A stretch of DNA of 64,000 bases, taken from NCBI GenBank assembly GCA_964480725.1, contig CAYZQO010000009.1:60915-124914 (forward strand), written 5' to 3'. This DNA comes from JAFGBI01 sp964480725. Its GTDB lineage: Bacteria > Myxococcota_A > Polyangia > Polyangiales > Polyangiaceae. A model generated the notes under the pieces. It was not told the DNA's origin, made no database searches, and saw only the letters and a program-made list of their open reading frames with translations. The translations under genes were made by a program, and so were the position numbers. Shown one piece after another: positions 43,721 through 52,322 of this stretch (its first letter is position 1; each line of letters starts with the position of its first letter).

Positions 43721-45079
43721 GTGTGCCCAGAACCCCCTGCCGTGAGCCCGGGCGCGACGCGTGACCGCTCCGGCGCGCCCGTGATCGTCGCCATTGCGAT
43801 GGGCTACGGCCACCTACGACCGGCCCACGCGCTCGCCGACTTCCTCGGCACGCCGGTGCTGCAGGCGGACCAGCCCCCGCTCGCGGTCGGTGACGAGCAG
43901 CGAGGCTGGGCGGCGACACGACGGCTGTACGACGGCGTCTCGCAGCTCAGCGCGGCGCCCCTGGTGGGGCGCCCATTCCGGGCCCTGCTCGACACGGTGA
44001 CCGCAATCCCGCGACTCCACCCGTTCCGGGACCTCTCCAGCCCTGATCTCCCTGCCCAGCTCCTCGCTCTATCCGCCCGGCGGGGCCTCGGCCGTTCGAT
44101 GGTGGCCTTCCTTGGCGCCAACGACGCGGCGCTGGTGGCCACCTTCTACTCACCGGCGGTCCTGGCGGACTACCACGGCTACGATCGCGTGTACTGCGTC
44201 GTCACCGACTCGGACGTCCAGCGGGTGTGGGCGCCGCTCGAGCCGCGCAACACCCGCATCCACTATTTCGCCCCCAGCAGCCGGGTCGCGAGGCGCCTGC
44301 GCGCCTACGGCGTACCGCCGGAGCGCATCGACTTCACCGGCTTTCCGCTCCCACACTCGCTGGTCGGGGGTCGAGGCCGCGCCGCGTTGCACCGAAACCT
44401 CGCGGCCCGGCTCGCGCGTCTCGACCCGCGCGCCGTGTTCCGGCGCCAGTTTGCGCAGAGCACCGCAGCGCTCGGGCCGCTCCCGACCCCGGACGGCCCT
44501 CCGCACCTGGTCTTCGCCGTCGGCGGCGCCGGGGCGCAGGCCGATCTCCCCGGCCTGTTCCTCCCGAGCCTCGCACCGGCGCTGCGCGCCGGACGCCTCG
44601 GCTTGACGCTCGTGGCCGGGACCAAGACAGAGGTGGCGCGGTCTTTCGAGGAGCGGATCGACGCGGCGGGGATCGGCAACGAGCTCGGTCGCTCGGTCGA
44701 GATCCTGCTCGCGGGCGATGTCGGCACCTACTTCGAGCGGTTCAACGAGCTGATGGCGCACACCGACGTGCTCTGGACCAAGCCGAGCGAGCTCACGTTC
44801 TTCGGCGGGCTCGGGCTACCGCTCCTGTTCAGTCCACCCGTGGGGCGCCACGAAACCTACAACCAGCGCTGGGCGCTGGAGAACGGCGCCGCGCTCGCGC
44901 AGCGGGATCCCCGGGCGGCCAGCGACTGGCTGCTCGAGTGGCTCACCGATGGGACGCTGGCCGCCACGGCCTGGGCGGGCTACCAGCGCCTCCCGCAGGA
45001 CGGCCTCTATCGTATTGCCGAGCGACTCCGCGGCGACGACCGGACGCCACGCGCCACGCTGTCTCCGCCGATCGCGTGA
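43721..45079 (+). CDS. MurG/MGDG-synthase-like glycosyltransferase
   Basis: A 452-residue GT-B protein starting at GTG 43721. The N-terminal domain begins VIVAIAMGYGHLRPAHALAD, close to the GGHxxP motif that marks MurG and galactolipid synthases. The acceptor side contains YHGYDRVYCVVTDSDVQRVW and FAPSSRVARRLRAYGVP, again as in MGDG-type enzymes. The donor domain has HLVFAVGGAGAQ, ETYNQRWALENGAAL and PSELTFFGGLGLPLL. No signal peptide, so it acts at the inner face of the membrane. Substrate unknown; a lipid acceptor is likely. It is transcribed away from the DUF2752 gene. Confidence 0.82.
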   Translation: MCPEPPAVSPGATRDRSGAPVIVAIAMGYGHLRPAHALADFLGTPVLQADQPPLAVGDEQRGWAATRRLYDGVSQLSAAPLVGRPFRALLDTVTAIPRLHPFRDLSSPDLPAQLLALSARRGLGRSMVAFLGANDAALVATFYSPAVLADYHGYDRVYCVVTDSDVQRVWAPLEPRNTRIHYFAPSSRVARRLRAYGVPPERIDFTGFPLPHSLVGGRGRAALHRNLAARLARLDPRAVFRRQFAQSTAALGPLPTPDGPPHLVFAVGGAGAQADLPGLFLPSLAPALRAGRLGLTLVAGTKTEVARSFEERIDAAGIGNELGRSVEILLAGDVGTYFERFNELMAHTDVLWTKPSELTFFGGLGLPLLFSPPVGRHETYNQRWALENGAALAQRDPRAASDWLLEWLTDGTLAATAWAGYQRLPQDGLYRIAERLRGDDRTPRATLSPPIA

Positions 45080-45128
45080 GTGCCGCGGGGACCTCCGCCG
45101 GGGGATAACCTGCCGTCTCCCATCGGGC

Positions 45129-45887
45129 TCAGGGCAGCTTCTCGGGCGTGGGCAGCTCGATCCCGCCGCGGACGGTGGTGACGACGGCCTCGGCGAGCTT
45201 CTTGTCCCACTTCTCGCACTCCTGGGTCACGTCTCCCATGGTGGCGCCCTTGCAGTGCTTCCGGCGGTTCTGGTACGCCTCGTCGACCGACGCGCTGGTG
45301 CGGAGTGCCTCGCGGATTGGCTCGTCGAGGTAACGGAAGGTCACCACCGCCGCCTTCATGGGTCCGTTCTGCTCGAGGCCCATCTCACCCTCCGACACGG
45401 TCGCGCAGGTGCCGTCCCAGCGCAGCACGTCCCAGCCTCCGGCACCGGTGACCTGCATCCCACCCGCCGGCTGCGCGCGCACGCGCACGATCACGACCTC
45501 CTCGCCGAGCACGAGCTTGCCCTCCCCGGTCACACCCCCGGAGGCGTTCACTGGCTCGACCTCGGCGCGCATGTAGCCCCGCTTCCACGGTGAGCTTTTC
45601 TCGAACATCACCAGCGCCACACCGGGAAAGCTGCCCTGACAGAGCCGATCGACGAAGGCCCTCGGCGGGACGCAGGTCCCGTGCTGGTCGACGCAGGTGC
45701 TCGGGATCCCCTCGGCCGTTTCGTCGGTCCCGGCGGACTCGGTCGTCGGTGACCCCTCATCCCCCGACGCTGACGCGGCGTCGTCGGAGTCAGCCTTCGC
45801 GGTTGGGTTCTCCGCAGGCTGCTTGCCACCCCCACAGGCCGCGAGGATCAGGGGCAGCAGGACGGAGAGCGGGGTCGTGGGGCGCAT
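45129..45887 (-). CDS. lipoprotein of unknown function
   Basis: A 252-residue protein from ATG 45887. Lipobox LILAACGGG (cysteine at 19), then an acidic disordered stretch (about 25-65). The folded part includes TCVDQHGTCVPPRAFVDRLCQG, with four cysteines likely to form disulfides, and VALVMFEKSSPWKRGYM, EGKLVLGEEVVIVRVR and FRYLDEPIREAL. I recall similar lipoproteins in myxobacteria, often annotated hypothetical. It is exported and anchored to a membrane. The open frame upstream merges into the Pro-rich gene in another frame and is not part of it. Confidence 0.8.
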   Translation of the reverse strand: MRPTTPLSVLLPLILAACGGGKQPAENPTAKADSDDAASASGDEGSPTTESAGTDETAEGIPSTCVDQHGTCVPPRAFVDRLCQGSFPGVALVMFEKSSPWKRGYMRAEVEPVNASGGVTGEGKLVLGEEVVIVRVRAQPAGGMQVTGAGGWDVLRWDGTCATVSEGEMGLEQNGPMKAAVVTFRYLDEPIREALRTSASVDEAYQNRRKHCKGATMGDVTQECEKWDKKLAEAVVTTVRGGIELPTPEKLP

Positions 45888-45982
45888 GGCCCGTTCAACC
45901 GCGGACCAGGGCTCCGCGTCAAGCAGCCGCCCCCTGCCCTCCACGGTTCCTCCGCAGCCACCGGCGGCAGGGCGCGTCGAGG

Positions 45983-46903
45983 TCAGTACGGATCGTCGCC
46001 CGGCGCCGCGGGGACCGCCGGCGAAGGTGCCACGGGCACCGCAGGGCGAGAGGTCGGCGGCGGCGCGACGGGCGCCGCGGGCGCGATGGGCGCGATGGGC
46101 GCGATGGGCGNNNNNNNNNNNNNNNNNNNNNNNNNNNNNNNNNNNNNNNNNNNNNNNNNNNNNNNNNNNNNNNNNNNNNNNNNNNNNNNNNNNNNNNNNN
46201 NNNNNNNNNNGGGCGCGATGGGCGCGATGGGCGCGATGGGCGTGGGCGCGATGGGCGTGGGCGCGACGGGCGCTGGCGCGATGGGCGCGGCAGCCGCTGG
46301 CGCGATGGGCGCGATGGGCGCGATGGGCGCGGCGACGCTGGCCGCAGCTGGCGTCTTGGCGCCGAGTTCGAGCAAGTCGGGCAGCGGCTCGGCGGGAGGT
46401 GGGACGCGCGGCGCAGCGGGATCGAGGCCGAGCATCGCCGAGGGCGCCAGGACAGGGACGAGCGGCGCCGGCGCAGCCGGGGCGGGGCGGGCCGGCCGAG
46501 AGGATGAGACGCCCGGCGACGCCGGCGGCACGCCGCGCGCGCTGAGCACCACGAACAGCACCACCACCGAGAGCCCCACCGCGATGGCGAGCCACGTGGA
46601 AACGGGCACCCCCTGCAGGCGACGGAGCCAGCTCTCCTCCGCCCGCGGTCGCCCGGATCCGCCGGCGCTCGCCGTCCGCGCCGGGCTCCCGCGCTCGTCG
46701 CGCGCGCCGGAGCGCTCCGTCGTCGGACGCGGCCGTGCGCCCTCCGAACGCGCTGGTCGCGCGCGCGGAGTCGCCCCGTTCCGTACCGCCGCGGATGGCG
46801 AGGGCGGCGGCGCGGGGTGGCCGCTCCTCCGCGCCCGCTCGCTGCGCTCGCGCGCCTCGCGCCGTTGCTGCCGGCTCGACCTCGAACCCCCGCGCTTGGC
46901 CAC
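45983..46903 (-). CDS. membrane-anchored protein with API-repeat tail (interrupted by 100 N)
   Basis: A protein of at least 306 codons from GTG 46903, 3 bp after the atpG stop. Residues 1-95 are very basic and disordered. A membrane helix follows (STWLAIAVGLSVVVLFVVLSA, near 103-123), then a Pro/Ala linker and a tail of tandem Ala-Pro-Ile units from repeats of GGGCGCGAT. The 100 Ns cut this repeat, so the true length is unknown. The ending VPAAPGDDPY is clear. A periplasmic stalk is likely. Its closeness to atpG may be chance or a shared transcript. Confidence 0.65.
   Translation of the reverse strand: MAKRGGSRSSRQQRREARERSERARRSGHPAPPPSPSAAVRNGATPRARPARSEGARPRPTTERSGARDERGSPARTASAGGSGRPRAEESWLRRLQGVPVSTWLAIAVGLSVVVLFVVLSARGVPPASPGVSSSRPARPAPAAPAPLVPVLAPSAMLGLDPAAPRVPPPAEPLPDLLELGAKTPAAASVAAPIAPIAPIAPAAAAPIAPAPVAPTPIAPTPIAPIAPIAPXXXXXXXXXXXXXXXXXXXXXXXXXXXXXXXXXXPIAPIAPIAPAAPVAPPPTSRPAVPVAPSPAVPAAPGDDPY
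46079..46331. repeat. 9-bp tandem repeat (GGGCGCGAT) with 100-N assembly gap
   Basis: Perfect and imperfect copies of GGGCGCGAT flank a run of exactly 100 N (46111-46210). The unit encodes Ala-Pro-Ile on the minus strand and breaks into degenerate variants (GGGCGTGG, GGGCGCTGG) at the right end. The gap is the usual unknown-size placeholder from a short-read assembler that could not cross the repeat. Confidence 0.95.
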
Positions 46904-46906
46904 GGC

Positions 46907-47821
46907 TCACCCCTCCTGGAGCGCGTTGGCGCCGCCGATGATCTCCATCAGCTCCGTGGTGATCGCCGCCTGGCGGGCGCGGTTGTACTGCAGGGTGAGC
47001 TTGCCGATCATCTCCTCGGCGTTCTTGGTGGCCGCATCCATCGCAGTCATGCGCGCGCCGAGTTCCGAGGCCATCGACTCGTAGAGCGCTCGCAGCACCG
47101 AGATCTCGACGTACATCGGCGCCAGCCGAGCCAGGAGGATGGCGCGGTCGGGCTCGAAGATGAAATCGGTCGCCTCGGCTTCGTTGCTCTCCCCCGAGGG
47201 CGGCGGCGTCACCGGCAGCAGGGCCTCGTTGACAACCCGCTGGCTCATCGCGCTCTTGAACTCGTTGTACACGATCCGGATCGAGTCCACGCCTCCCGCC
47301 AGGAACGGCTCGAGCAGCACCCGCGCGACCTCACGCGCGCTCTCCACCCCGAGCCGGTCCCAGATCCCACGAAAATCATGCACCACGGGGGCGCCTCGAC
47401 GACGCAGGAAGTCTCGCCCGCGACGCCCGATGGTCATGATGCTCACGCGCTGACCCTGCGCCTCGGCCTCGCGCCACGCCTGCATCGCGGCCTTGCCGAT
47501 GTTGCCGTTGAAGGCCCCGCAGAGGCCGCGGTCGCTGGTGATGACAACCAGGAGCACATGCCGAACGGGGCGCCGCCCGAGGAGGGGCTGCTCGAGCGCG
47601 ATCGGATCGAGCACCTCGCCGCCGTCCCCCGCGCCCTCGTCGCCGCCCCGCGTGATGTCGGCAAGCACCTGGTGCGTCTTCACGGCGTAGGGCCGGAGCG
47701 CGAGGATCCGCTGCTGGGCGCGGTTGAGGCGCGCCCCCGCCACCATCTTCATGGCGCGGGTGATCTTCTGCGTCGACTTGACGCTCGAGATCCGTTTCCT
47801 GATCTCCTTCAGGTTGGCCAA
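46907..47821 (-). CDS. atpG: F1F0 ATP synthase gamma subunit
   Basis: A 304-residue central-stalk subunit that rotates inside the alpha-beta hexamer. N-terminal coiled-coil helix NLKEIRKRISSVKSTQKITRAMKMVA and C-terminal helix ASELGARMTAMDAATKNAEEMIGKL both match AtpG. The middle domain has LLVVITSDRGLCGAFNGNI. A Gly/Asp-rich loop near 60-75 and a short insertion near 190-210 (VTPPPSGESNEAEA) make it slightly longer than the usual 285-290. It follows atpA by 3 bp. Confidence 0.97.
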   Translation of the reverse strand: MANLKEIRKRISSVKSTQKITRAMKMVAGARLNRAQQRILALRPYAVKTHQVLADITRGGDEGAGDGGEVLDPIALEQPLLGRRPVRHVLLVVITSDRGLCGAFNGNIGKAAMQAWREAEAQGQRVSIMTIGRRGRDFLRRRGAPVVHDFRGIWDRLGVESAREVARVLLEPFLAGGVDSIRIVYNEFKSAMSQRVVNEALLPVTPPPSGESNEAEATDFIFEPDRAILLARLAPMYVEISVLRALYESMASELGARMTAMDAATKNAEEMIGKLTLQYNRARQAAITTELMEIIGGANALQEG

Positions 47822-47824
47822 CCG

Positions 47825-49501
47825 TCAACCCTCGCTCGGGACGAACTTCTTGCCGAACTTCTTCAGCGCCTTCTCCAGCTTCTTCTTGAGCTCGTCGGAG
47901 AGCTGCCGCTGCTCCCGGATTTCCTCCAGCATCTCCGGGTGCTTGGCGTCGAGGTGGCGGAGGAGCTCCGTCTCGTACTGATCGAGGGCGCTCAAGGGGA
48001 GCTTGTCGACGTGGCCATTGGTGCCCGCGTAGATGATCACGGTCTGCTTCTCGACAGGGAGCGGCCGATACTGCGCCTGCTTCAGCAGCTCGGTCAGGCG
48101 CTCGCCTCGCTCGAGCTGGGCGCGGGTGGTAGCGTCCAGATCGCTAGCGAACTGGGCGAAGGCGGCCATCTCCCGGAACTGCGCGAGGTCGAGCCGCAGC
48201 GAGCCCGCGACCTGCTTCATGGCCTTGATCTGCGCGTTGCCCCCGACCCGGCTGACCGAGATGCCCACGTTGATGGCCGGCCGCACGCCCGAGTAGAAGA
48301 GATCGCTCTCCAGGAAGATCTGCCCGTCGGTGATCGAGATCACGTTGGTCGGGATGTACGCCGAGACGTCGCCGGCCTGGGTTTCGATGACCGGCAGCGC
48401 CGTCAGCGAGCCGCCGGACCACGGGTCGCGGACGAGCTCGAGGTCGTCCTTGTCGGCGCGCTCGGCCAGGATCTTCCTCGCCTCCGCCTCGCCGACGTCC
48501 CCGAGATGGACCGCGCCGTCGACCCCACGGAAGCCGCGGTCGCCCGGGGTGACCTGGGTGCCCTTCTTGGCGATGAACCAGCGGTTGGCCATCTTGGCCG
48601 CGCGCTCGAGCAGGCGCGAGTGGATATAGAAGACGTCGCCCGGGTACGCCTCACGCCCCGGCGGTCGCCGCAGCAGGAGCGACATCTGCCGGTAGGCGAC
48701 CGCCTGCTTGGAGAGGTCGTCGTAAATGCAGAGCGCGTGCCGCCCCGTGTCGCGGAGGTGCTCGCCGATGGTGACGCCCGCGTAGGGGGCGAGGTACTGC
48801 AGGGGCGCCGTCTCGGTAGCGGTAGCAACGACGACGGTCGTGTACTCCATCGCGCCGTGCTGGCGCAGCGTCTCGACCACCTGGGCGACCGTCGATGCCT
48901 TCTGCCCGATCGCAACGTAGATGCAGAAGACGTCGGTGTGCTTCTGGTTGATGATCGTATCGACCGCGATCGCGGTCTTCCCCGTCTGACGGTCCCCGAT
49001 GATGAGCTCGCGCTGGCCGCGGCCGATGGGCACCATCGAATCGATGGCCTTCAGCCCGGTCTGCAGCGGCTCCTTGACGGGCTGCCGGCCGATGATCCCC
49101 GGGGCCTTGATCTCGATCCGGCGCCGCTCCTTGCCCTCGATGGGACCCTTGCCGTCGATCGGCTGCCCGAGCGCGTTGACGACGCGGCCGATCATGGCGT
49201 CCCCCACCGGCACGTCGGCGATCCGCCGCGTCCGCTTGACGACGTCGCCCTCCTTCACCCCGGTCGCGTCCCCGAGCACGGCCACGCCGACGTTGTCCTG
49301 CTCCAGGTTGAGCACGAGGCCGTAGACCTCGCCGGGGAACTCCACGAGCTCCCCGGCCATCACGCCCTCGAGCCCGTACACCCGCGCGATGCCGTCGCCG
49401 GTGGACAGGACGGTGCCGGTTTCGGCGACCAGGGCGGCGCGGTCGAAGTCCTTGATCTGCTGCTTGATGATCTGGGAGATCTCGTCGGCGCTGAGCTGCA
49501 T
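47825..49501 (-). CDS. atpA: F1F0 ATP synthase alpha subunit with an internal insertion
   Basis: A 558-residue non-catalytic nucleotide-binding subunit; most AtpA are 500-515. P-loop GDRQTGKTAIAV near 170, DDLSKQAVAYR and ISVSRVGG in the expected places. Between HSRLLERAAK and GGSLTALPVIETQ an insertion of about 55 residues (from MANRWFIAKKG, encoded at 48420-48592) replaces the usual linker of about 10-20; it contains charged helical runs. The C-terminus (LEKALKKFGKKFV) is otherwise normal. The insertion is in frame and free of stops, so it is real protein. No beta subunit gene is nearby. Confidence 0.97.
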   Translation of the reverse strand: MQLSADEISQIIKQQIKDFDRAALVAETGTVLSTGDGIARVYGLEGVMAGELVEFPGEVYGLVLNLEQDNVGVAVLGDATGVKEGDVVKRTRRIADVPVGDAMIGRVVNALGQPIDGKGPIEGKERRRIEIKAPGIIGRQPVKEPLQTGLKAIDSMVPIGRGQRELIIGDRQTGKTAIAVDTIINQKHTDVFCIYVAIGQKASTVAQVVETLRQHGAMEYTTVVVATATETAPLQYLAPYAGVTIGEHLRDTGRHALCIYDDLSKQAVAYRQMSLLLRRPPGREAYPGDVFYIHSRLLERAAKMANRWFIAKKGTQVTPGDRGFRGVDGAVHLGDVGEAEARKILAERADKDDLELVRDPWSGGSLTALPVIETQAGDVSAYIPTNVISITDGQIFLESDLFYSGVRPAINVGISVSRVGGNAQIKAMKQVAGSLRLDLAQFREMAAFAQFASDLDATTRAQLERGERLTELLKQAQYRPLPVEKQTVIIYAGTNGHVDKLPLSALDQYETELLRHLDAKHPEMLEEIREQRQLSDELKKKLEKALKKFGKKFVPSEG

Positions 49502-49570
49502 GGTTTCCTCGGACTGGGCAGGGCTCGCTGACCTCGAGGGGGGCGGCGGCCCGCTAGGGGGTGCGGTCGC

Positions 49571-50113
49571 TCATGACTGGAGCAGGCGGCGCTCGAGCGC
49601 GTCGAGACGCCCGAGCAGGCTGCCGTCGATGGTCTTGTCCCCGATGCGGGTGACCAGCCCGGCGATGAGCGAGGGGTCGACGCGGCGCTCGAGCACGACC
49701 TTGCGACGGGTGGTCCTCTCGAGCTGCTCAGCCAGGCGCTGGACGTCGGCCTCCACCAGCGGGCTCGCGCTGGTGACGACGGCCCGAACCATCCCGGTCC
49801 GCTCGTCCGCGAGGCGCTGCAGGGCCCGGGCGAGCTCGGGGAGCACCGCGAGGCGCCGGCGGCGCACGAGCAGGCGCACCGTGTTGCGTGCGATGAGCCC
49901 GAGCCCCAGCCGCTGCACGACCGCGTCGAGCACAGCGGCGCGCGTCCCCTCGGGGATGATGGGATTGTCGAGCACGGCGCGCAGGTCGTGGCTCGACTCG
50001 TAGAGCGCCGCGACGTCGGTGACCTGCCGCGTCGTCGCCTCGAGCTGCCCGCTCTCGGCGGCCAGCTCGCTGGCGGCGCGCGCATAGCGCACCGCGACCG
50101 CCGCGACGCTCAC
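49571..50113 (-). CDS. atpH: F1F0 ATP synthase delta subunit
   Basis: A 180-residue peripheral-stalk subunit that links F1 to the b dimer. N-terminal six-helix domain (AVRYARAASELAAESGQLE, DVAALYESSHDLRAVLDNP) and C-terminal RAVVTSASPLVEADVQRLAEQLER, ERRVDPSLIAGLVTRIGDKTIDGSLLGRLDALER are diagnostic of AtpH. It overlaps atpF by 4 bp and precedes atpA by 69 bp. Normal length. Confidence 0.96.
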   Translation of the reverse strand: MSVAAVAVRYARAASELAAESGQLEATTRQVTDVAALYESSHDLRAVLDNPIIPEGTRAAVLDAVVQRLGLGLIARNTVRLLVRRRRLAVLPELARALQRLADERTGMVRAVVTSASPLVEADVQRLAEQLERTTRRKVVLERRVDPSLIAGLVTRIGDKTIDGSLLGRLDALERRLLQS

Positions 50114-50892
50114 GACGCCCCTCCCGTCTCGGTGCGATGGAGCGAGCCGAGGTAGTCGTCCACGAAGCGCCGCTGATCCGAAACCGAGGCCTGGCGCGTC
50201 AGCAGCTCCCGCGCGCGCGCCATCGCGGCGCGCACCGCGCGCTCCCGCAGCTCCTCGGTCACCGCCTTCGCCTCCAGGGCCACCATCGTCCGCGCGTCGC
50301 GCTCCATGACCTCGCGCCGACGGCGGGCGTCCGCGAGCACCCGCTCCCGCTCGATCGCACCGGCCTCACGCATCTCGCGCTCCACCCGGGTCACCTCTTC
50401 GTCGATGTGGTCGAGTCGATCCTGGTACTCGGCGAGGCGCGCCGCGGCGTCACGCTTCATCGCCGCCGCCTCCTCGATCCCCTTGAGGATGGCGGCGCGT
50501 CGGGCCCGGAGTCCCTCGGCCAGCGGCCGCCGACCGAAGTAGTAGACGACGCCGAAGACGATCGCCGTGTTGAAGAGCAGCGCGACCAGCGGCTGCGCCA
50601 TGCCCGGCGGGCGAAATGCGAGGCCCGGCTCCACGCCCTCGCGCTCCCCGAGGAGCCCGTAGACCCAGTTGATCTCGCCGGGGGCCTCGTGATGACCGTG
50701 CTCGGCCGCGCCGTGCTCCGCGGCGCCGTGCTCACCCGCATCCGGCCCCGCCACGGCGGGCTCGACGACCCGCCGCTCAGCGCCACCGTGTCGCGTCGGC
50801 TTCGCGTCGGCGACACCAGCTCCCGCACCCCAGACGAGGGCGACGGCCGCGACGATCGTGACCAAACTGCGCCGAGCTCGCCGGGCCATCAC
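50110..50892 (-). CDS. atpF: F1F0 ATP synthase b subunit with long His-rich N-terminal extension
   Basis: A 260-residue peripheral-stalk subunit, about 100 longer than typical AtpF. The extension starts with a signal-like segment (MMARRARRSLVTIVAAVALVWGAG, 1-26), then a Gly/Glu/His-rich part with EHGAAEHG repeats (about 45-75). The true b domain begins near 95 with the membrane helix MAQPLVALLFNTAIVFGVVYYFG and continues as a long amphipathic coiled coil (MKRDAAARLAEYQDRLDHIDEE). If the signal is cleaved, the His-rich part faces the periplasm. This arrangement is seen in some delta-proteobacterial AtpF. Confidence 0.93.
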   Translation of the reverse strand: MMARRARRSLVTIVAAVALVWGAGAGVADAKPTRHGGAERRVVEPAVAGPDAGEHGAAEHGAAEHGHHEAPGEINWVYGLLGEREGVEPGLAFRPPGMAQPLVALLFNTAIVFGVVYYFGRRPLAEGLRARRAAILKGIEEAAAMKRDAAARLAEYQDRLDHIDEEVTRVEREMREAGAIERERVLADARRRREVMERDARTMVALEAKAVTEELRERAVRAAMARARELLTRQASVSDQRRFVDDYLGSLHRTETGGAS

Positions 50893-51407
50893 TGCACCTC
50901 CCGCCCGAGGGCTCCCGCCGCGATCTCGCGCACGAGCTGGGGCGTCCGCGCCTCGATGTCCCGCTGGAGTTCGGCGACCTCGGCGGTGATCCGGGCGCGT
51001 CCCTCCTCGATGATGCGGCTGGCGGCGCTGCGCGCCTCGTCGAGAATCGTCGCCTCGAGTTGGGCGGTCTCGGACCGGATCCGGTCCCGCTCGGCGGTCG
51101 CGACCCGCTGCACGCGCTCGACCTCGCGCTCAACCCGGAGCAGGAGCTCCCCGGCCTGCTCTTGGATCGCCCGCGCCTCGGCGCGCGCCCCCTCCGTGCG
51201 ACGCTCGCGCAGCTCGAACACCCGGAGCAGCGGGATGAAGAGGACGCGGTTGAGCACCAGCATCAGGGCGACGAACAGCAGCGCCACGTAAACGACGGTA
51301 GCGTCGAAATCCACCCGAACGGCCGCCAGGGGGGCAGCCATCACGGCACCCAGGGGCGTCCCCACGTTGGGAACGCCCGCGGCGACTGCGGTGAGGAGCA
51401 TCGTCAT
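50889..51407 (-). CDS. atpF': F1F0 ATP synthase b' subunit
   Basis: A 172-residue second peripheral-stalk subunit, the partner of AtpF in a heterodimeric b/b' stalk. One membrane helix (FDATVVYVALLFVALMLVLNRVLF, near 33-56), then an amphipathic helix of about 110 residues (ELRERRTEGARAEARAIQEQ). First gene of this partial operon. Start ATG 51407, overlapping atpF by 4 bp at the other end. The a (atpB) and c (atpE) subunits are not upstream, so this atp locus is split. Confidence 0.92.
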   Translation of the reverse strand: MTMLLTAVAAGVPNVGTPLGAVMAAPLAAVRVDFDATVVYVALLFVALMLVLNRVLFIPLLRVFELRERRTEGARAEARAIQEQAGELLLRVEREVERVQRVATAERDRIRSETAQLEATILDEARSAASRIIEEGRARITAEVAELQRDIEARTPQLVREIAAGALGREVQ

Positions 51408-51500
51408 GAGGGCCTCGAGGGCAGGTCGCGGCAGACCACGGACCGGCGTCGGACGCCTTGCAGCCGGGCCCCCGCGAGTAACACCTCGCGTCCGGAGTGT

Positions 51501-52100
51501 CTACACCCTCGGCGCCCCCTTCGCGCCGACGCCGAGCCCCCAGGGTGCCGCTTCGTCACGGGAAAAGGGGCGCTCCGTGGCGCGGGCCCCGAGCCGGCGC
51601 ACCGACGTCCGGGGTAGTCCCGCGAGCACGGCCGCGTAGGCCTCGCCGGTCCTCGGGTCCTGCGCGTCGGGGACGACCTCGAGCAGGGGGACGAGCGCGA
51701 AGGCCCGCTCCCGAAGGCGCGGGTGCGGGACCTCGAGGTCGGGCTCGGTGACGATCAGGTCCCCCGCCCAGAGCAGGTCGAGGTCGATGAGCCGCGGGGC
51801 CCAGCGCTCCCGTCGCACCCGCCCCAGGGCCCGCTCGGCGGCGAGCAGCCCCCCCAACAGCTGCCGCGGTGGCAGGCCGGTCCGGACGAGCGCCGCGGCG
51901 TTGAGGTAGCACCCCTGGGGTGGGCCGCCAACGGGCTCGGTTTCGTACAGAGACGAGACGGCGAGGAGTGCTCCGAGGTCCGCCAGGGCCCGGACCCCCT
52001 CCCCCAGCGCCCGAGGGCGATCCCCGAGGTTGCCGCCGAGCCCGATGACGTAGCGGAGGTCGCCCGGAGCGCGAGAGGGCGGGTTCTGCGACGACGACAT
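51501..52100 (-). CDS. folK: 2-amino-4-hydroxy-6-hydroxymethyldihydropteridine pyrophosphokinase
   Basis: A 199-residue folate-synthesis enzyme that transfers pyrophosphate from ATP to the pterin. Motifs: YVIGLGGNLGDRPRAL, SSLYETEPVGGPPQGCYLNAAAL, LGRVRRERWAPRLIDLDLLWAG and VPHPRLRERAFALVPLLEVVPD, all typical. A C-terminal tail of about 35 residues is extra. It begins 6 bp from the start codon of a divergently read small gene, leaving no room for two promoters between the start codons. Confidence 0.96.
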   Translation of the reverse strand: MSSSQNPPSRAPGDLRYVIGLGGNLGDRPRALGEGVRALADLGALLAVSSLYETEPVGGPPQGCYLNAAALVRTGLPPRQLLGGLLAAERALGRVRRERWAPRLIDLDLLWAGDLIVTEPDLEVPHPRLRERAFALVPLLEVVPDAQDPRTGEAYAAVLAGLPRTSVRRLGARATERPFSRDEAAPWGLGVGAKGAPRV

Positions 52101-52106
52101 CGTGCT

Positions 52107-52289
52107 ATGGACCTCCGAATGCTGGGCCTGACGGGCGGCGAGCTCTTCATCGTGGCCTTCATCGCCGCGGCGCTGATCAGCGCGCGCTGGTGGCCGCGCC
52201 TGGGAGCGTACCTCGGGAGCCGCCTCGCCGGAGGCGAGGATGACGCCGTGTCACCGTCGGGGCCAGGCCCGGGAACTGCCGGCGATTAG
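52107..52289 (+). CDS. small single-helix membrane protein, TatA-like topology
   Basis: A 60-residue protein from ATG 52107. One N-terminal membrane helix (GGELFIVAFIAAALISARWW, near 10-29), then a short amphipathic helix (PRLGAYLGSRLAGG) and a polar tail. This layout is like TatA/TatB, but the TatA-type Phe-Gly hinge is absent and replaced by SARWWPRLG. I do not claim Tat function. It is divergent to folK and 33 bp before the large receiver-like gene, with which it may be cotranscribed. Confidence 0.55.
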   Translation: MDLRMLGLTGGELFIVAFIAAALISARWWPRLGAYLGSRLAGGEDDAVSPSGPGPGTAGD

Positions 52290-52322
52290 CCAGTCGGCGC
52301 GCCGGTCGAATACACTCCAGTC

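Noticed and set aside
52107..52289. TatA subunit
   Set aside because: One membrane helix and a short amphipathic helix are present, but the Phe-Gly hinge is absent and no tatC lies nearby.
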